From the NCBI RefSeq assembly GCF_009363435.1, contig NZ_CP045354.1, positions 3,066,501-3,130,500 of the forward strand: DNA of 64,000 bases, in the 5' to 3' direction. Of the stretch, positions 9,153 to 17,962 are shown in pieces. This DNA is from Labrenzia sp. THAF82. GTDB lineage: Bacteria > Pseudomonadota > Alphaproteobacteria > Rhizobiales > Stappiaceae. How positions within the stretch are numbered: position 1 is the stretch's first letter; each line of letters begins with the position of its first letter. The position numbers and the translations under genes are program-made. The notes below the pieces were generated by a model. That model did no database searches and was not told the DNA's origin. It worked only from the letters and a program-made list of their open reading frames with translations.

Positions 9153-9225
9153 GGGAGGCTCCTGGCCAGACGGGAGTGGCTATCCCCTAGGGCATAGCCA
9201 ATCGGAAAGACACTCGCAAGAGATC

Positions 9226-10461
9226 TCAAGCGCCGCTTTGCCTCTGAAGTTTCGCCATATAGGTCGGCAGCTTGTTCATGGATGGAACAACGATCAGAGT
9301 TTTGACCTTACCGCTCTTATAGGCTCGCAGAAACTTGTTGTAATCCTTGAAGGCGACACAGCCATGAGACCCGATGCTGTTCCTCAGAAGGCGAGTATGG
9401 GTCAGCATACCGTCCCGGCCTTTCATGGCCGCCTTGTCGAGCGGCAGCATGCGGATTGCCTCAACACCGTGAAAACGTCGTTCCCGCATGCGCAACTTGT
9501 AGACATTCGGGGGTGTCGGTCCAAGGTTCTTTACATAGGCGTATTTGGGATTGTCCATGCGATGGCCAATTCCAGAATGAGCTTCGAGCTTGGTGCCATC
9601 GGGCATATGAACCGTTGCGGCGCTGATATCGTAAACGGCGATGCCGCTTCCACGACCAGGCAAACCACCCCTTGAGCCGTTGAATAGTTTACCTATCCCG
9701 CTGAAAACGCCTGCTTCTTCATTCTCGGGATTGCCAGGTGCCGCATATGCAAGGGCGGGTGCACCATTGCGCGGTTTCACGCTTTCGTTTGCTGGCGTGC
9801 GAGAAGCCGGCTTCGCGCGTCGCGGCGGATCAGGCTTTACTGTTGGAGCAGGAGGCAGGATTGCTCCAGGCTTGAAATGAGAAGGTGCGGCAAGCGAGGC
9901 GACGACGCTGACGGGTGTCTTGGCGCTTGCAGTTACCGAAGCCCTTGCCAGAGTGCCAACGCTTTGGTCCGCTGCGACTAAAACAGTCGGTTCAGGCAAA
10001 GCTTCTGCCAGTTGAGACGCCTTTTGAGCGGCCAGAAGACTGCGTGCCAGCTTCATGTGCGCGAGCTTTGCAGCCAATGCTTTCTTGGCGGCTTTTTTTG
10101 CGGACGCTTCACGTGCGGCAGCGACATCGAAAGCGGCCATTGCTGTCGATACAGGGCTCGTTCTAGCCTTCGCCGTCAGAGCAACTCCGACAGTTGTCCG
10201 ATCTGAAGTCTTTGAGGCTGGGCGCTGAGCGCCATTTGTCAAAGCGCCATAACTTGAATGTTGCGTGGAGGTCGGGACGCCAACGAAGTCAAGGAATCTG
10301 GAAAATTGAGTGGGTGCCGCGGTCGAGTTCAAAATTGCGACAACTGCAGCAAAACCGGCAAACAGCAGCGTTGCTCCGCCAAGTACGGTCAATGATACCC
10401 GCTGATTTGCGAAAGGTGTCAGGCGCCCACCGCCGCTGATGCGTTGTTTGTTCCGAGGCAT
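9226..10461 (-). CDS. Membrane-anchored L,D-transpeptidase-like protein (tlde1/DUF2778 domain)
   Basis: A 411-residue protein with a single N-terminal membrane anchor (~24-46, VSLTVLGGATLLFAGFAAVV), a long low-complexity Ala/Lys/Pro-rich periplasmic linker (~90-250), and a C-terminal catalytic domain. The domain carries the L,D-transpeptidase-type motif HTRLLRNSIGSHGCVAF, with the catalytic cysteine at Cys368. Family knowledge: DUF2778/Tlde1 enzymes cut or exchange peptidoglycan stem peptides; some are type VI effectors, but here the membrane anchor and the absence of any secretion or immunity gene nearby favour a housekeeping cell-wall role. Confidence 0.85.
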   Translation of the reverse strand: MPRNKQRISGGGRLTPFANQRVSLTVLGGATLLFAGFAAVVAILNSTAAPTQFSRFLDFVGVPTSTQHSSYGALTNGAQRPASKTSDRTTVGVALTAKARTSPVSTAMAAFDVAAAREASAKKAAKKALAAKLAHMKLARSLLAAQKASQLAEALPEPTVLVAADQSVGTLARASVTASAKTPVSVVASLAAPSHFKPGAILPPAPTVKPDPPRRAKPASRTPANESVKPRNGAPALAYAAPGNPENEEAGVFSGIGKLFNGSRGGLPGRGSGIAVYDISAATVHMPDGTKLEAHSGIGHRMDNPKYAYVKNLGPTPPNVYKLRMRERRFHGVEAIRMLPLDKAAMKGRDGMLTHTRLLRNSIGSHGCVAFKDYNKFLRAYKSGKVKTLIVVPSMNKLPTYMAKLQRQSGA

Positions 10462-10878
10462 TCAGACAAAACCACTCTCGTTCGCGCAGCTCTATCAAAC
10501 TGCGTCCCAAAATCCGTGTTCTTTGGTGACAAATCTGCCCCAAATAATCATGCCCACCCGCGCTGACGATTATTGCCGTTCATGGTAATCAGGGCGTTTA
10601 GAAACGTGGTTAACTGAAGGTTAAGCGCGACTGGGTGTGCGATAACCAAGATAAAGAGGCAATTTTCAGGCGCCTGGCTAAATTCTGCGATATCCAAAGC
10701 AAGAAGTTAAAAGGAAGGGTGCTAGGGCAGCTTTTGCCGATCAGTATTTTTGCCAGGCTGGATTGAGCACCTGTGCAGCTCTTGACCCAAAAGCCAAAAC
10801 GCTGCACATGCGGGGGAGGTTATCTATCTTCGATTTCCGGTTCGCTGCGGAACCGGCAACCCTTCGTTCTGGGACCTT
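10462..10878. other. Divergent intergenic region, 417 bases
   Basis: The spacer between the leftward L,D-transpeptidase and the rightward HAD gene. I see no supported gene. Its one clear element is a hairpin close to the HAD start (listed separately). The middle, around 10560-10720, is relatively AT-rich with several TTAA stretches and probably holds the two promoters, but no pair of -35/-10 boxes is convincing. Confidence 0.4.
10837..10856. promoter_or_regulatory. Hairpin upstream of HAD gene
   Basis: A perfect 7-bp inverted repeat, CCGGTTC and GAACCGG, around a six-base GCTGCG loop, ending 22 bases before the HAD start codon. No T-run follows, so it is not a standard terminator. It could be a 5'-leader stem or an operator. 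Confidence 0.35.
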
Positions 10879-11559
10879 ATGTATCTGATCCTTTTTGATG
10901 TCGACGGCACCCTGGTGGACAGTCAAAACACCATCTTTCATGGACTACAGGTAGGCTTCGCTGCAGTTGACCTTCCCATGCCCGATCGAAAGACGGCCTT
11001 GTCAATTGTCGGGCGATCGCTTGAAGAGGCGTTTCTGGATCTGGTCGGCAAGACACATGCGGACAAGGTTCCCGACATGGCAGCCGCTTATAGAGAGTCG
11101 AAAGTTTCAAGGCGCCGCCAGGGGCTGGATCTTGATCCGCTATATCCCGGAGCCCGCAAGGTGATTGATCAGCTTCATGCGCGTGAAGATATTTTGCTCG
11201 GTATTGCCACAGGCAAGGCGATGAGGGGCGTTCGGCATATGTTTGACAGTCATGACCTTCACGGACGGTTTGTGACGATCCAGACTGCGGACACATCTCC
11301 GTCAAAACCGCATCCGGACATGGTGCTTCGAGCTATTTCTGAAACAGGAGTTGAGCCTGAAAACACCGTCATGCTTGGAGATACCGGATTTGACATGACC
11401 ATGGCCAAGTCTGCCGGCGCGCATGCCATTGGCGTCACCTGGGGTTATCACGATCATTCCCGCCTCGTCAAAGAGGGCGCAGATCAAATAATCCAGAGCT
11501 TCGAAGACCTCGAATCCGCCGTGTCAAATGTTATGAAAATTCACAAGGAAACAATGTGA
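10879..11559 (+). CDS. HAD-superfamily phosphatase (phosphoglycolate phosphatase-like)
   Basis: A 226-residue HAD-IA hydrolase. Motif I is FDVDGTLVDS (nucleophile Asp8, acid/base Asp10), motif II the GIATGKAMRG threonine, motif III KPHPDM lysine, and motif IV MLGDTGFDMTMAKSAGA with the metal-binding aspartates. The helical cap sits between motifs I and II. Substrate is not predictable; phosphoglycolate-like compounds are the family guess. The gene stands just before ATP12, with its stop overlapping the downstream start by one base, as in many alphaproteobacteria. Confidence 0.9.
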   Translation: MYLILFDVDGTLVDSQNTIFHGLQVGFAAVDLPMPDRKTALSIVGRSLEEAFLDLVGKTHADKVPDMAAAYRESKVSRRRQGLDLDPLYPGARKVIDQLHAREDILLGIATGKAMRGVRHMFDSHDLHGRFVTIQTADTSPSKPHPDMVLRAISETGVEPENTVMLGDTGFDMTMAKSAGAHAIGVTWGYHDHSRLVKEGADQIIQSFEDLESAVSNVMKIHKETM

Positions 11560-12332
11560 TGCGAGACTTTCTTGAGACCTTGCAGGAAGAGGCGACCAAA
11601 GACCCTGAGCAGCGTGCACGTGAACTCTCCAAGCGCGAGTTGCCCAAGCGGTTTTACAAAGACGCAAAACACATAGCGGGTGATAACGGATTTGAAATTC
11701 ACCTCGATGGCCGCCCGGTCAAAACACCGGGGCGAGAAACACTCGTCTTGCCGTCAAATGCCCTTGGCGCGGCTGTTGCCGCTGAATGGAACGCCCAGGA
11801 AAAGGAAATCAATCCCGCGAACATGCCGCTGACGCGAATTGCCAATTCGGCGCAAGACGCAGTGAGTGTCCGGTTTGGGGAAGTTGCTGATGATATCACC
11901 CGATTTGCGGGCAATGATGCGCTCTGTTATCGGGCAGACGATCCCGAAAGCCTTGTAGAAACTCAGAGGGCTGTCTGGGATCCGGTCGTGGACTGGGCAG
12001 GAGGTCTTCTGGGCGGTAGGTTTGTCTTGATTGAAGGTATTATTCACGCCCCGCAAGCTGATGATCTGCTTGCGGCATATCGCAATCACATTGCCGCCGT
12101 AACACCCTTACAGCTTGCCGCACTACACACCATCACCAGTGTAACAGGATCCGCATTGCTGGCACTTGCGCTGAAAGAGGGGCAACTCGATGCAGAAAGC
12201 GCCTGGACCGCAGCGCATGTGGAAGAAGACTTCAACATTGAGCGCTGGGGAGAGGACGCGGAAGCTGCGCAAATCCGGGCATACAAACGAGCAGAGTTTG
12301 ACGCTGCCGTTTTGGTCCTTACCGAAGGCTGA
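11559..12332 (+). CDS. ATP12 family F1-ATPase assembly chaperone
   Basis: A 257-residue homologue of mitochondrial Atp12, which binds free F1 alpha subunit and prevents its aggregation during ATP synthase assembly. Recognisable stretches are GFEIHLDGRPVKTPGR, AAEWNAQEKEINPANMPLTR and VAFD-like core segments, with the conserved C-terminal Glu/Arg region (AHVEEDFNIERWGEDAEA). The ATG at 11559 overlaps the HAD stop (TGATG); a GTG one codon earlier is an alternative. It ends four bases before the end of convergent mgtE. Confidence 0.93.
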   Translation: MRDFLETLQEEATKDPEQRARELSKRELPKRFYKDAKHIAGDNGFEIHLDGRPVKTPGRETLVLPSNALGAAVAAEWNAQEKEINPANMPLTRIANSAQDAVSVRFGEVADDITRFAGNDALCYRADDPESLVETQRAVWDPVVDWAGGLLGGRFVLIEGIIHAPQADDLLAAYRNHIAAVTPLQLAALHTITSVTGSALLALALKEGQLDAESAWTAAHVEEDFNIERWGEDAEAAQIRAYKRAEFDAAVLVLTEG

Positions 12333-12336
12333 ATTC

Positions 12337-13761
12337 TCAGCCCAAATAGAATGTCGTTGCCATAAGAAAGAAGATCAACACCCCCAGAACATCATTCGAT
12401 GAGGTGATGAAGACACCGATTGCCATGGCGGGATCGATGCCGATCTTGTCGAGCACAATCGGAACTGTCGCGCCGACCATTGCAGCAAGTGTGGTTACGC
12501 ACAAAAGCGAAAGCGATGTGGCGAGCGCTAGCCGCATCGGTTCTTCAAGTGGAACAATCATTGATGCGCCCAGGACAAGACAGCCGAGCAACGTTCCGGC
12601 AATGGCGCCGTTGAAAAGCGCTGCGACAAGTTCTTTCATGAGGCGAAAGAAGATGTCGCCGGACCAGAGTGCTCCGGTGGCGATGCCTTGGACGGCAACT
12701 GCCGATGCCTGAAGACCGGCATTTCCGGCCATGGACATGGTCACGGGGATAAAAGCTGCAAGAATGGCCGCTTCCGCGAGTTGATCTTCATACGAGCCGA
12801 CAACGGTTGCCGCTACGCTCGCGCCAACTAATCCGGCAAGAAGCCAGGGCAGGCGGCCCTTGACGATCCTAAAAACGGTATCATCCGAGCGGGCTTCGCC
12901 AGAAACACCACTCATGAGCAGCATGTCCTCGTTGGCTTCATCCGCTGCAATCCGGGTCAGCTGTTTCGGCGTGATACGGCCAATCAGTTGTCCATCCCCG
13001 GACACCACTGGAACGGTGCGCATGTCGCGTTTGCGCGCAAGTCGGAGGACTTCCTCCTGGTCCGTGTCGGTCGAAACGGCGATCACGTCCTTGTTCATGA
13101 TTTTCTTGAGCTGCGTGTCGTTGGGTGCCAGCAAAAGCTTGCCAACCTCCACAGTTCCGGTCAGACGGCCTTTGGCGTCTGTGACATAAACCGTGAACAC
13201 TTTTCGTATTCTGCTTGCTTCTGCTTGCATCTGGGCGACGGCATCGCCTGCGGTGCACTCCTCGGGCAGAGCAACAAATTTCCTCGCCATCACACGCCCG
13301 GCCGTGTCGTCGGCATAAGATCCGCGCGTCCCGATATCTTCGATGTCGGGCAATCGTGCGATCAGCTGTTCAGCAGCGTCATCGGGAAATTCGTTGAGAA
13401 TTTCCACCGCGTCTTCCGGGTCAAGCCCGGCAAGAATGTCGCGAAACTGCTCAAGCGTGCTTTCCTCCATCAATATGGAGCGAAACTCAGGACGCAGCTC
13501 TGCAACGACCTTGATTGAGGGATTGGCCGGCAGCCATTGAAAGAGTTTTCGGGCGTGTTTCAGCCGGAGGCGAACCAGCAGCTGCATTACGTCGAGTGGG
13601 TCCCATTTCTTCAGGAGATCCACCAGTTGATTTCGCTCGCCGGCTCTGATCATGTCACGCACCGCTCTCAGGGCGCCGTCGTTTTCCTCAAGCGGCTCTT
13701 GAGCCGGTTCCCTTGTCCAGGAAACAGGTTTGAGATCCGATGTGGCGCTGGCATTGCTCAT
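12337..13761 (-). CDS. mgtE: Magnesium transporter MgtE
   Basis: A 474-residue MgtE. The order is: an N-terminal superhelical domain (~20-145, with LDPEDAVEILNEFPDDAAEQL), two CBS domains (~150-275), a plug helix, and a membrane domain of five helices from ~305 to the C-terminus (GLVGASVAATVVGSYED, PVTMSMAGNAGLQASAVAV, FFLMATTFYLG). The selectivity-filter phrase PVTMSMAGNAGLQ is present. Family knowledge: a dimeric Mg2+ channel gated by intracellular Mg2+ bound to the acidic N and CBS domains. It is leftward and separate from the Anbu operon by about 75 bases. Confidence 0.94.
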   Translation of the reverse strand: MSNASATSDLKPVSWTREPAQEPLEENDGALRAVRDMIRAGERNQLVDLLKKWDPLDVMQLLVRLRLKHARKLFQWLPANPSIKVVAELRPEFRSILMEESTLEQFRDILAGLDPEDAVEILNEFPDDAAEQLIARLPDIEDIGTRGSYADDTAGRVMARKFVALPEECTAGDAVAQMQAEASRIRKVFTVYVTDAKGRLTGTVEVGKLLLAPNDTQLKKIMNKDVIAVSTDTDQEEVLRLARKRDMRTVPVVSGDGQLIGRITPKQLTRIAADEANEDMLLMSGVSGEARSDDTVFRIVKGRLPWLLAGLVGASVAATVVGSYEDQLAEAAILAAFIPVTMSMAGNAGLQASAVAVQGIATGALWSGDIFFRLMKELVAALFNGAIAGTLLGCLVLGASMIVPLEEPMRLALATSLSLLCVTTLAAMVGATVPIVLDKIGIDPAMAIGVFITSSNDVLGVLIFFLMATTFYLG

Positions 13762-13836
13762 GGACGTGAACTCCGGAGTTGTCCGGTTCGCATCTACTGC
13801 GGATTTGTGACGTCAGCCTGACAGGCTGTAGTGAGG

Positions 13837-14568
13837 CTAGACCTCAAACTCATCGATATCGCCGAATGCTTCCCGTAACTTGTCCGACCAGCTTTGTGAA
13901 AGCTTCCGGAAATATGGGTCATTCTGTTCGATCCGAACCTGACGCTCGGTTGAGAAGGTATCGGTATTGTACAGAAGCATGTCGATCGGCATGCCGACAG
14001 ACAGGTTGGACCGCAAGGTCGAATCGAAAGACAGGAGGACCAGCTTTGCCGCTTCACCCAGGCGCATGTCCGAACGGGTCACCCGGTCAAGAATGGGCTT
14101 TCCATACTTATGCTCGCCGATCTGCAAAAACGGCGTGTCCTCGGAGACTTCGATAAAGTTTCCGGCAGCATAGACCTGGAACATGCGCGGCTCTTCACCC
14201 CTGATCTGTCCACCAAGGATGAAGGTGACAAAAAAGCTTTCAGCACTGGTCGCCAGCGCTTCGCCATCGATTTCCTTGACTTCACGCACGGCACTGCCGA
14301 CCAGGCGTGCAACCTGAAACATCGTCTTGGCCGTCATGAGCGTGGCACGGTCGTCTTCAACAGACGTGATGTGTTCGCTCAACAGTGAAACGACGGCCTG
14401 GGTAATGGCCAGATTGCCAGCCGACAACAACGTGATGACGCGTTCGTTGGGTTCTTCCCAAGTGTGCAGTTTCTTGAACGTGGCAATGTTGTCGACACCG
14501 GCATTGGTCCGCGTGTCCGCTGCGAACAGCAACCCCCGGTCCAATTTCAACCCGACACAATAGGTCAT
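13837..14568 (-). CDS. Anbu-type proteasome-related peptidase
   Basis: A 243-residue Ntn-hydrolase of the proteasome/HslV superfamily. I chose the ATG at 14568 because the next residue is Thr (MTYCVGLKLDRGLLFAADTRTNAG), which after Met removal becomes the catalytic N-terminal threonine; a frame eight codons longer would bury it. The AADTRTNAG stretch supplies the catalytic Asp and the YGKPILDR region is characteristic of Anbu. It is the last gene of a four-gene leftward cluster with transglutaminase, alpha-E and ATP-grasp proteins, the conserved Anbu neighbourhood. The physiological substrate is unknown for the family. Confidence 0.9.
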   Translation of the reverse strand: MTYCVGLKLDRGLLFAADTRTNAGVDNIATFKKLHTWEEPNERVITLLSAGNLAITQAVVSLLSEHITSVEDDRATLMTAKTMFQVARLVGSAVREVKEIDGEALATSAESFFVTFILGGQIRGEEPRMFQVYAAGNFIEVSEDTPFLQIGEHKYGKPILDRVTRSDMRLGEAAKLVLLSFDSTLRSNLSVGMPIDMLLYNTDTFSTERQVRIEQNDPYFRKLSQSWSDKLREAFGDIDEFEV

Positions 14569-14636
14569 TTCAAAGCCCCGCCCATGCTTCAATGCCGGGC
14601 GTCGAAGGCTCGGCTCAAGTCTTTGCCTTATGACAG

Positions 14637-15455
14637 CTATTGCTGCTGTTGCAAAGCAGCCTGTGCGACATCCACTTCTACTTGAAGGTTTTCCTCAAGA
14701 CCGCCGAAACGAAGTCCTTTGATGGGGGCTGCGGAGCGAGAATCGAGCCCGGTCGTCAGGCGAACGTAGCGGTCGGTCGGACACATGGCATTGGATATGT
14801 CGAATCCGGTCCATCCCAATCCATTGATCAGAACCTCCGCCCACGCATGGTGCGCCTCCGAAGCCTGTTCTTCTTCCAGTAGCAAATATCCCGACACGTA
14901 TCTGGCTGGAATGCCGATCGAGCGGGCGGCAGCTATGAAGATATGCGCATGATCCTGGCAGACCCCTTCGCCAGCGGCCAAAGCAGCCGTGGCGGAGGCG
15001 TGAGTCTCGGTCACGCCGATCTTATAGTCCACCTTGTCTCGTATGGCATGCATCAGCGCGTGAAAGCCGGCGATCTTGTCGTGGCTTTCGGCAAGTGTCG
15101 CGAGCTTGCGGATCGCCTGATTTGTCTGGGTCAGCGGTGTCACGCGCGTATAGAGGCGGGTCGGAGCGCCGGCATCTGGTTCGTGACCGATGACGCCGTT
15201 GGTGTCGACTGTGTCGACGGTGCCCGACGCCGTAATCTCAACCGTTTCAACCAGCTCGCTTCTGGAGACCATATGCACACGGTTCTCGAAGGCGTCCTTG
15301 TAAGTGGTGGCACGCTCAATGCCGGGAGCATCGATGGACCATTCCACGATCGTCTGTGACGGTCCATCTTCCGGTGTCAGCCTGAGTTGCTGCATGGCAT
15401 TGGCCAGCGGCGTGTCGTAGCGGTATCGAGTCGTGTGTCGGACAGTCAGTCTCAT
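14637..15455 (-). CDS. Transglutaminase-like cysteine protease family protein
   Basis: A 272-residue protein with the bacterial transglutaminase N-terminal beta domain (~1-80, beginning MRLTVRHTTRYRYDTPLANA) and a transglutaminase core. The triad is visible: Cys166 (GEGVCQDHAH), His203 (AHHAWAEV) and Asp219 (TGFDISN). Family knowledge: such proteins are usually proteases or amidases rather than cross-linking enzymes. It is the third gene of the Anbu cluster, 21 bases after the alpha-E gene and 68 bases before Anbu. It has no signal peptide, so it is probably cytoplasmic. Confidence 0.92.
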   Translation of the reverse strand: MRLTVRHTTRYRYDTPLANAMQQLRLTPEDGPSQTIVEWSIDAPGIERATTYKDAFENRVHMVSRSELVETVEITASGTVDTVDTNGVIGHEPDAGAPTRLYTRVTPLTQTNQAIRKLATLAESHDKIAGFHALMHAIRDKVDYKIGVTETHASATAALAAGEGVCQDHAHIFIAAARSIGIPARYVSGYLLLEEEQASEAHHAWAEVLINGLGWTGFDISNAMCPTDRYVRLTTGLDSRSAAPIKGLRFGGLEENLQVEVDVAQAALQQQQ

Positions 15456-15476
15456 GGGGTCGGTCCGGGGCTCAGG

Positions 15477-16427
15477 TCAGGCAAAATTGTAGTCTTCGGA
15501 AAGCTGTTGGGCGAACTGATTGTTCTTGCCGATGAAGTCTGTGAGGAATTCATGGAGGCCTTCCTGATAGATTTCCCGCATTTGCTTTTGCCTCAGTTCT
15601 TTTGCGATGTCTGTGGCAAGTTGAAGGCTCGGCTCGCTTGAGCCATAGAATTGTTCAAGGTCTTCCGCAGTATCGCTGATCCAGTCATAGCAGTGCGCAA
15701 GAGACCGCGGCATCTCTTTCCTGAGCACAAGAAACTCTGCGATGTTGAACGCCTTCAGGTGGGCATTTGAATAGGCGAAACGATAACTTCTGCGACCGGA
15801 AAGCGCCCTGAGGATCGCTGACCATTGGAAACGGTCCGTGGAACCGTCTTCGATTATGTCGTTGTCGGGCAGAAGCACCCAATACTGTGTGTTCAAGATG
15901 CGGGCCGTATTGTCGGCGCGTTCCACAAAATTGCCCATCTGGCTGAAGCAATAACCGTCGTCCCGCAGGACGGTGTTCAGAAACGCTCCGCGGCAAAGAT
16001 GTTCGCGTTGGATGACCCAGGCCAGGAAATCTGGAAGTTTTTCCTGTGTGATCGATTGTGGATTGACTTCGGCAAACTCGATCCAGGTTGTGTTGATCGC
16101 CTCCCAAAGCTCAGTTGTGATACTGGTGCGCACCGCGCGGGCATTGTTACGCGCATGCTCCAGACTGTTTCTGACACTTGCCGGATTGTCTTTGGAAAAG
16201 ATCAGGTAATTGGTGACATTGCGAAGAGCCAGTTCGTCGTATTTGGCTTGAAAACCGCTTTCACAACCGGCACAAGTCAGCGCAAAAGTCCAGTGGGTGC
16301 CGTGCTCCTGACCCATGTGAGACATGATGGCGCCGCGGTAGCCTACTTCCAGCAGGCGCGTGACGTTCAGGGCGCGCTCCTGATAGCGCGACATCCAAAA
16401 CAGCGAAGAGGCGGTTCTTCCGAGCAT
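15477..16427 (-). CDS. Alpha-E domain-containing protein
   Basis: A 316-residue all-helical alpha-E protein, starting MLGRTASSLFWMSRYQERALN, the characteristic opening of the family (the 'LF W RYxERAxN' pattern). Other conserved stretches are FVERADNTARILN and EALNT-like ELWEAINTTWIEF. The biochemical function is unknown; the domain always travels with circularly permuted ATP-grasp and transglutaminase genes and may form part of a peptide-synthesising and degrading system. Its ATG abuts the stop of the upstream ATP-grasp gene, which implies tight translational coupling. Confidence 0.92.
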   Translation of the reverse strand: MLGRTASSLFWMSRYQERALNVTRLLEVGYRGAIMSHMGQEHGTHWTFALTCAGCESGFQAKYDELALRNVTNYLIFSKDNPASVRNSLEHARNNARAVRTSITTELWEAINTTWIEFAEVNPQSITQEKLPDFLAWVIQREHLCRGAFLNTVLRDDGYCFSQMGNFVERADNTARILNTQYWVLLPDNDIIEDGSTDRFQWSAILRALSGRRSYRFAYSNAHLKAFNIAEFLVLRKEMPRSLAHCYDWISDTAEDLEQFYGSSEPSLQLATDIAKELRQKQMREIYQEGLHEFLTDFIGKNNQFAQQLSEDYNFA

Positions 16428-17852
16428 CTAGTCCTCAAGTACCCAGGTGTCTTTGGTGCCGCCGCCCTGGCTGGAGTTCACGACGAGCGATCCCCTTTTC
16501 AGCGCAACTCGGGTCAGGCCGCCAGGCGTAATGCGAACCCGGTCTCCGATCAGGACAAACGGGCGAAGGTCTACGTGGCGCGGGGCAACACCCGATGCCA
16601 CGTGTGTCGGACAGGCCGACAGGGCCAAGGTAGGCTGTGCGATATAGTTGGATGGATTGGATTCCAGTACCTTTCGGAATTCAGCAATTTCCCGCTTCGA
16701 CGCAGTTGGACCTATCAGCATTCCGTAGCCACCAGATCCGTGGACTTCCTTCACCACAATCTCTTCAAGGTTGTCCAAGACATAGGCAAGATCGTCAGGG
16801 CGGGAACAGTTCCAGGTCGGCACGTTGTTCAGTATGGGTTTTTGACCTGTATAGAACTCGATGATGTCGGGGACATAGGCATAGATCGCCTTGTCATCCG
16901 CGATACCCGTTCCAGGCGCGTTGCAGATCGTGACGTTGCCGGCACGATAGGCGTCAAACAATCCCGGCACGCCAAGCATGCTGTCCGGATTGAAGGTGAG
17001 GGGGTCCAGAAACGCATCGTCAATGCGCCGGTAAATGACATCGACCTGTTTCGGTTGACGCGTCGTACGCATGAATACTTTGCCTGCGTCGACAAATAGA
17101 TCCCGGCCTTCAACCAGTTCAACGCCCATTGAGTCGGCCAAAAAGGCGTGCTCGAAATAGGCAGAGTTATAAATGCCGGGCGTCAGGACGACCACGGTCT
17201 GGGTTGATTTGGACAGGTCCGGAGCAACGCTTTCCAAGGTGAGGCGAAGGCTTTCGGGATATTGCTCGACCGGGGCGACGCGATGCATCTGGAAGAGCTC
17301 TGGAAACAGGCGCATCATGGTTTCCCGGTTCTCCATCATGTAGGAGACACCGGAAGGGGTGCGGGTATTGTCTTCAAGAACATAGAACTCGTTCTCAGAC
17401 ACCCTTACGAGGTCGGTACCGATGATATGCGCATAAACTTTGCGTGCAGGTGTGAACCCGGCCATTTCCGGGAGAAAAGCCTCGTTCTGCAAAATCAGAT
17501 CGGCAGGTATTCTGCCGGCCCTCAAGATTTCCTGCCGGTGATAAATATCATGCATGAACGCATTCAGCGCCCGCACACGCTGGTCAATACCGGCTGACAA
17601 GCGGCGCCATTCCCCGGCCGATATCACTCGGGGGATCGGATCGAAGGGAATCAGGCGTTCGGTTGCCTCTTCGGCACCATAGACCGCAAAGGTAATGCCG
17701 AGACGTCTGAAGATCGTTTCTGCATCTCGGCTCTTTTTGGAAAGGAAGTTGGCGGGCTTGTCTTCAAGCCATTTTGAGAGCCTGGCATACGGAGTGCGCG
17801 AGTTCCCGGTCTCGTCGAGCATTTCATTGAAGAAAGTGCGAGCGTCCGCCAT
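16428..17852 (-). CDS. Circularly permuted ATP-grasp protein
   Basis: A 474-residue circularly permuted ATP-grasp (type 2) enzyme and the first gene of the Anbu cluster. Recognisable segments include FDPIPRVISAGEWRRLSAG, the NAFMHDIYHRQEIL stretch, LEDNTRTPSGVSYMMENR, and the ATP-binding loop VVKEVHGSGGYGMLIGP. Family knowledge: ATP-grasp enzymes form amide bonds through acyl-phosphates, and this group is proposed to make a peptide-like molecule handled by the neighbouring proteins. The promoter for the operon should lie in the 110 bases upstream. The long antisense frame across this gene is a shadow. Confidence 0.92.
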   Translation of the reverse strand: MADARTFFNEMLDETGNSRTPYARLSKWLEDKPANFLSKKSRDAETIFRRLGITFAVYGAEEATERLIPFDPIPRVISAGEWRRLSAGIDQRVRALNAFMHDIYHRQEILRAGRIPADLILQNEAFLPEMAGFTPARKVYAHIIGTDLVRVSENEFYVLEDNTRTPSGVSYMMENRETMMRLFPELFQMHRVAPVEQYPESLRLTLESVAPDLSKSTQTVVVLTPGIYNSAYFEHAFLADSMGVELVEGRDLFVDAGKVFMRTTRQPKQVDVIYRRIDDAFLDPLTFNPDSMLGVPGLFDAYRAGNVTICNAPGTGIADDKAIYAYVPDIIEFYTGQKPILNNVPTWNCSRPDDLAYVLDNLEEIVVKEVHGSGGYGMLIGPTASKREIAEFRKVLESNPSNYIAQPTLALSACPTHVASGVAPRHVDLRPFVLIGDRVRITPGGLTRVALKRGSLVVNSSQGGGTKDTWVLED

Positions 17853-17962
17853 TGCCTCCCCTTTGCGTGTGCTTCGTTGTTAAGCAATCATTGCAAATTT
17901 CTGAAGGCTGTCAAAGTACAAACTGGCGGCGCTCTTGCTCACTCTTTAGGCAATCTTACGCA

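Noticed and set aside
9226..10461. tlde1-domain protein considered as a type VI secretion effector
   Set aside because: It has a membrane anchor and periplasmic linker, and neither immunity nor secretion genes are nearby.
15825..17099. Long rightward frame (424 codons) across the alpha-E and ATP-grasp genes
   Set aside because: It is antisense to two well-identified genes, has no recognisable domain or ribosome-binding site, and shows the composition of a reading-frame shadow in GC-rich DNA.
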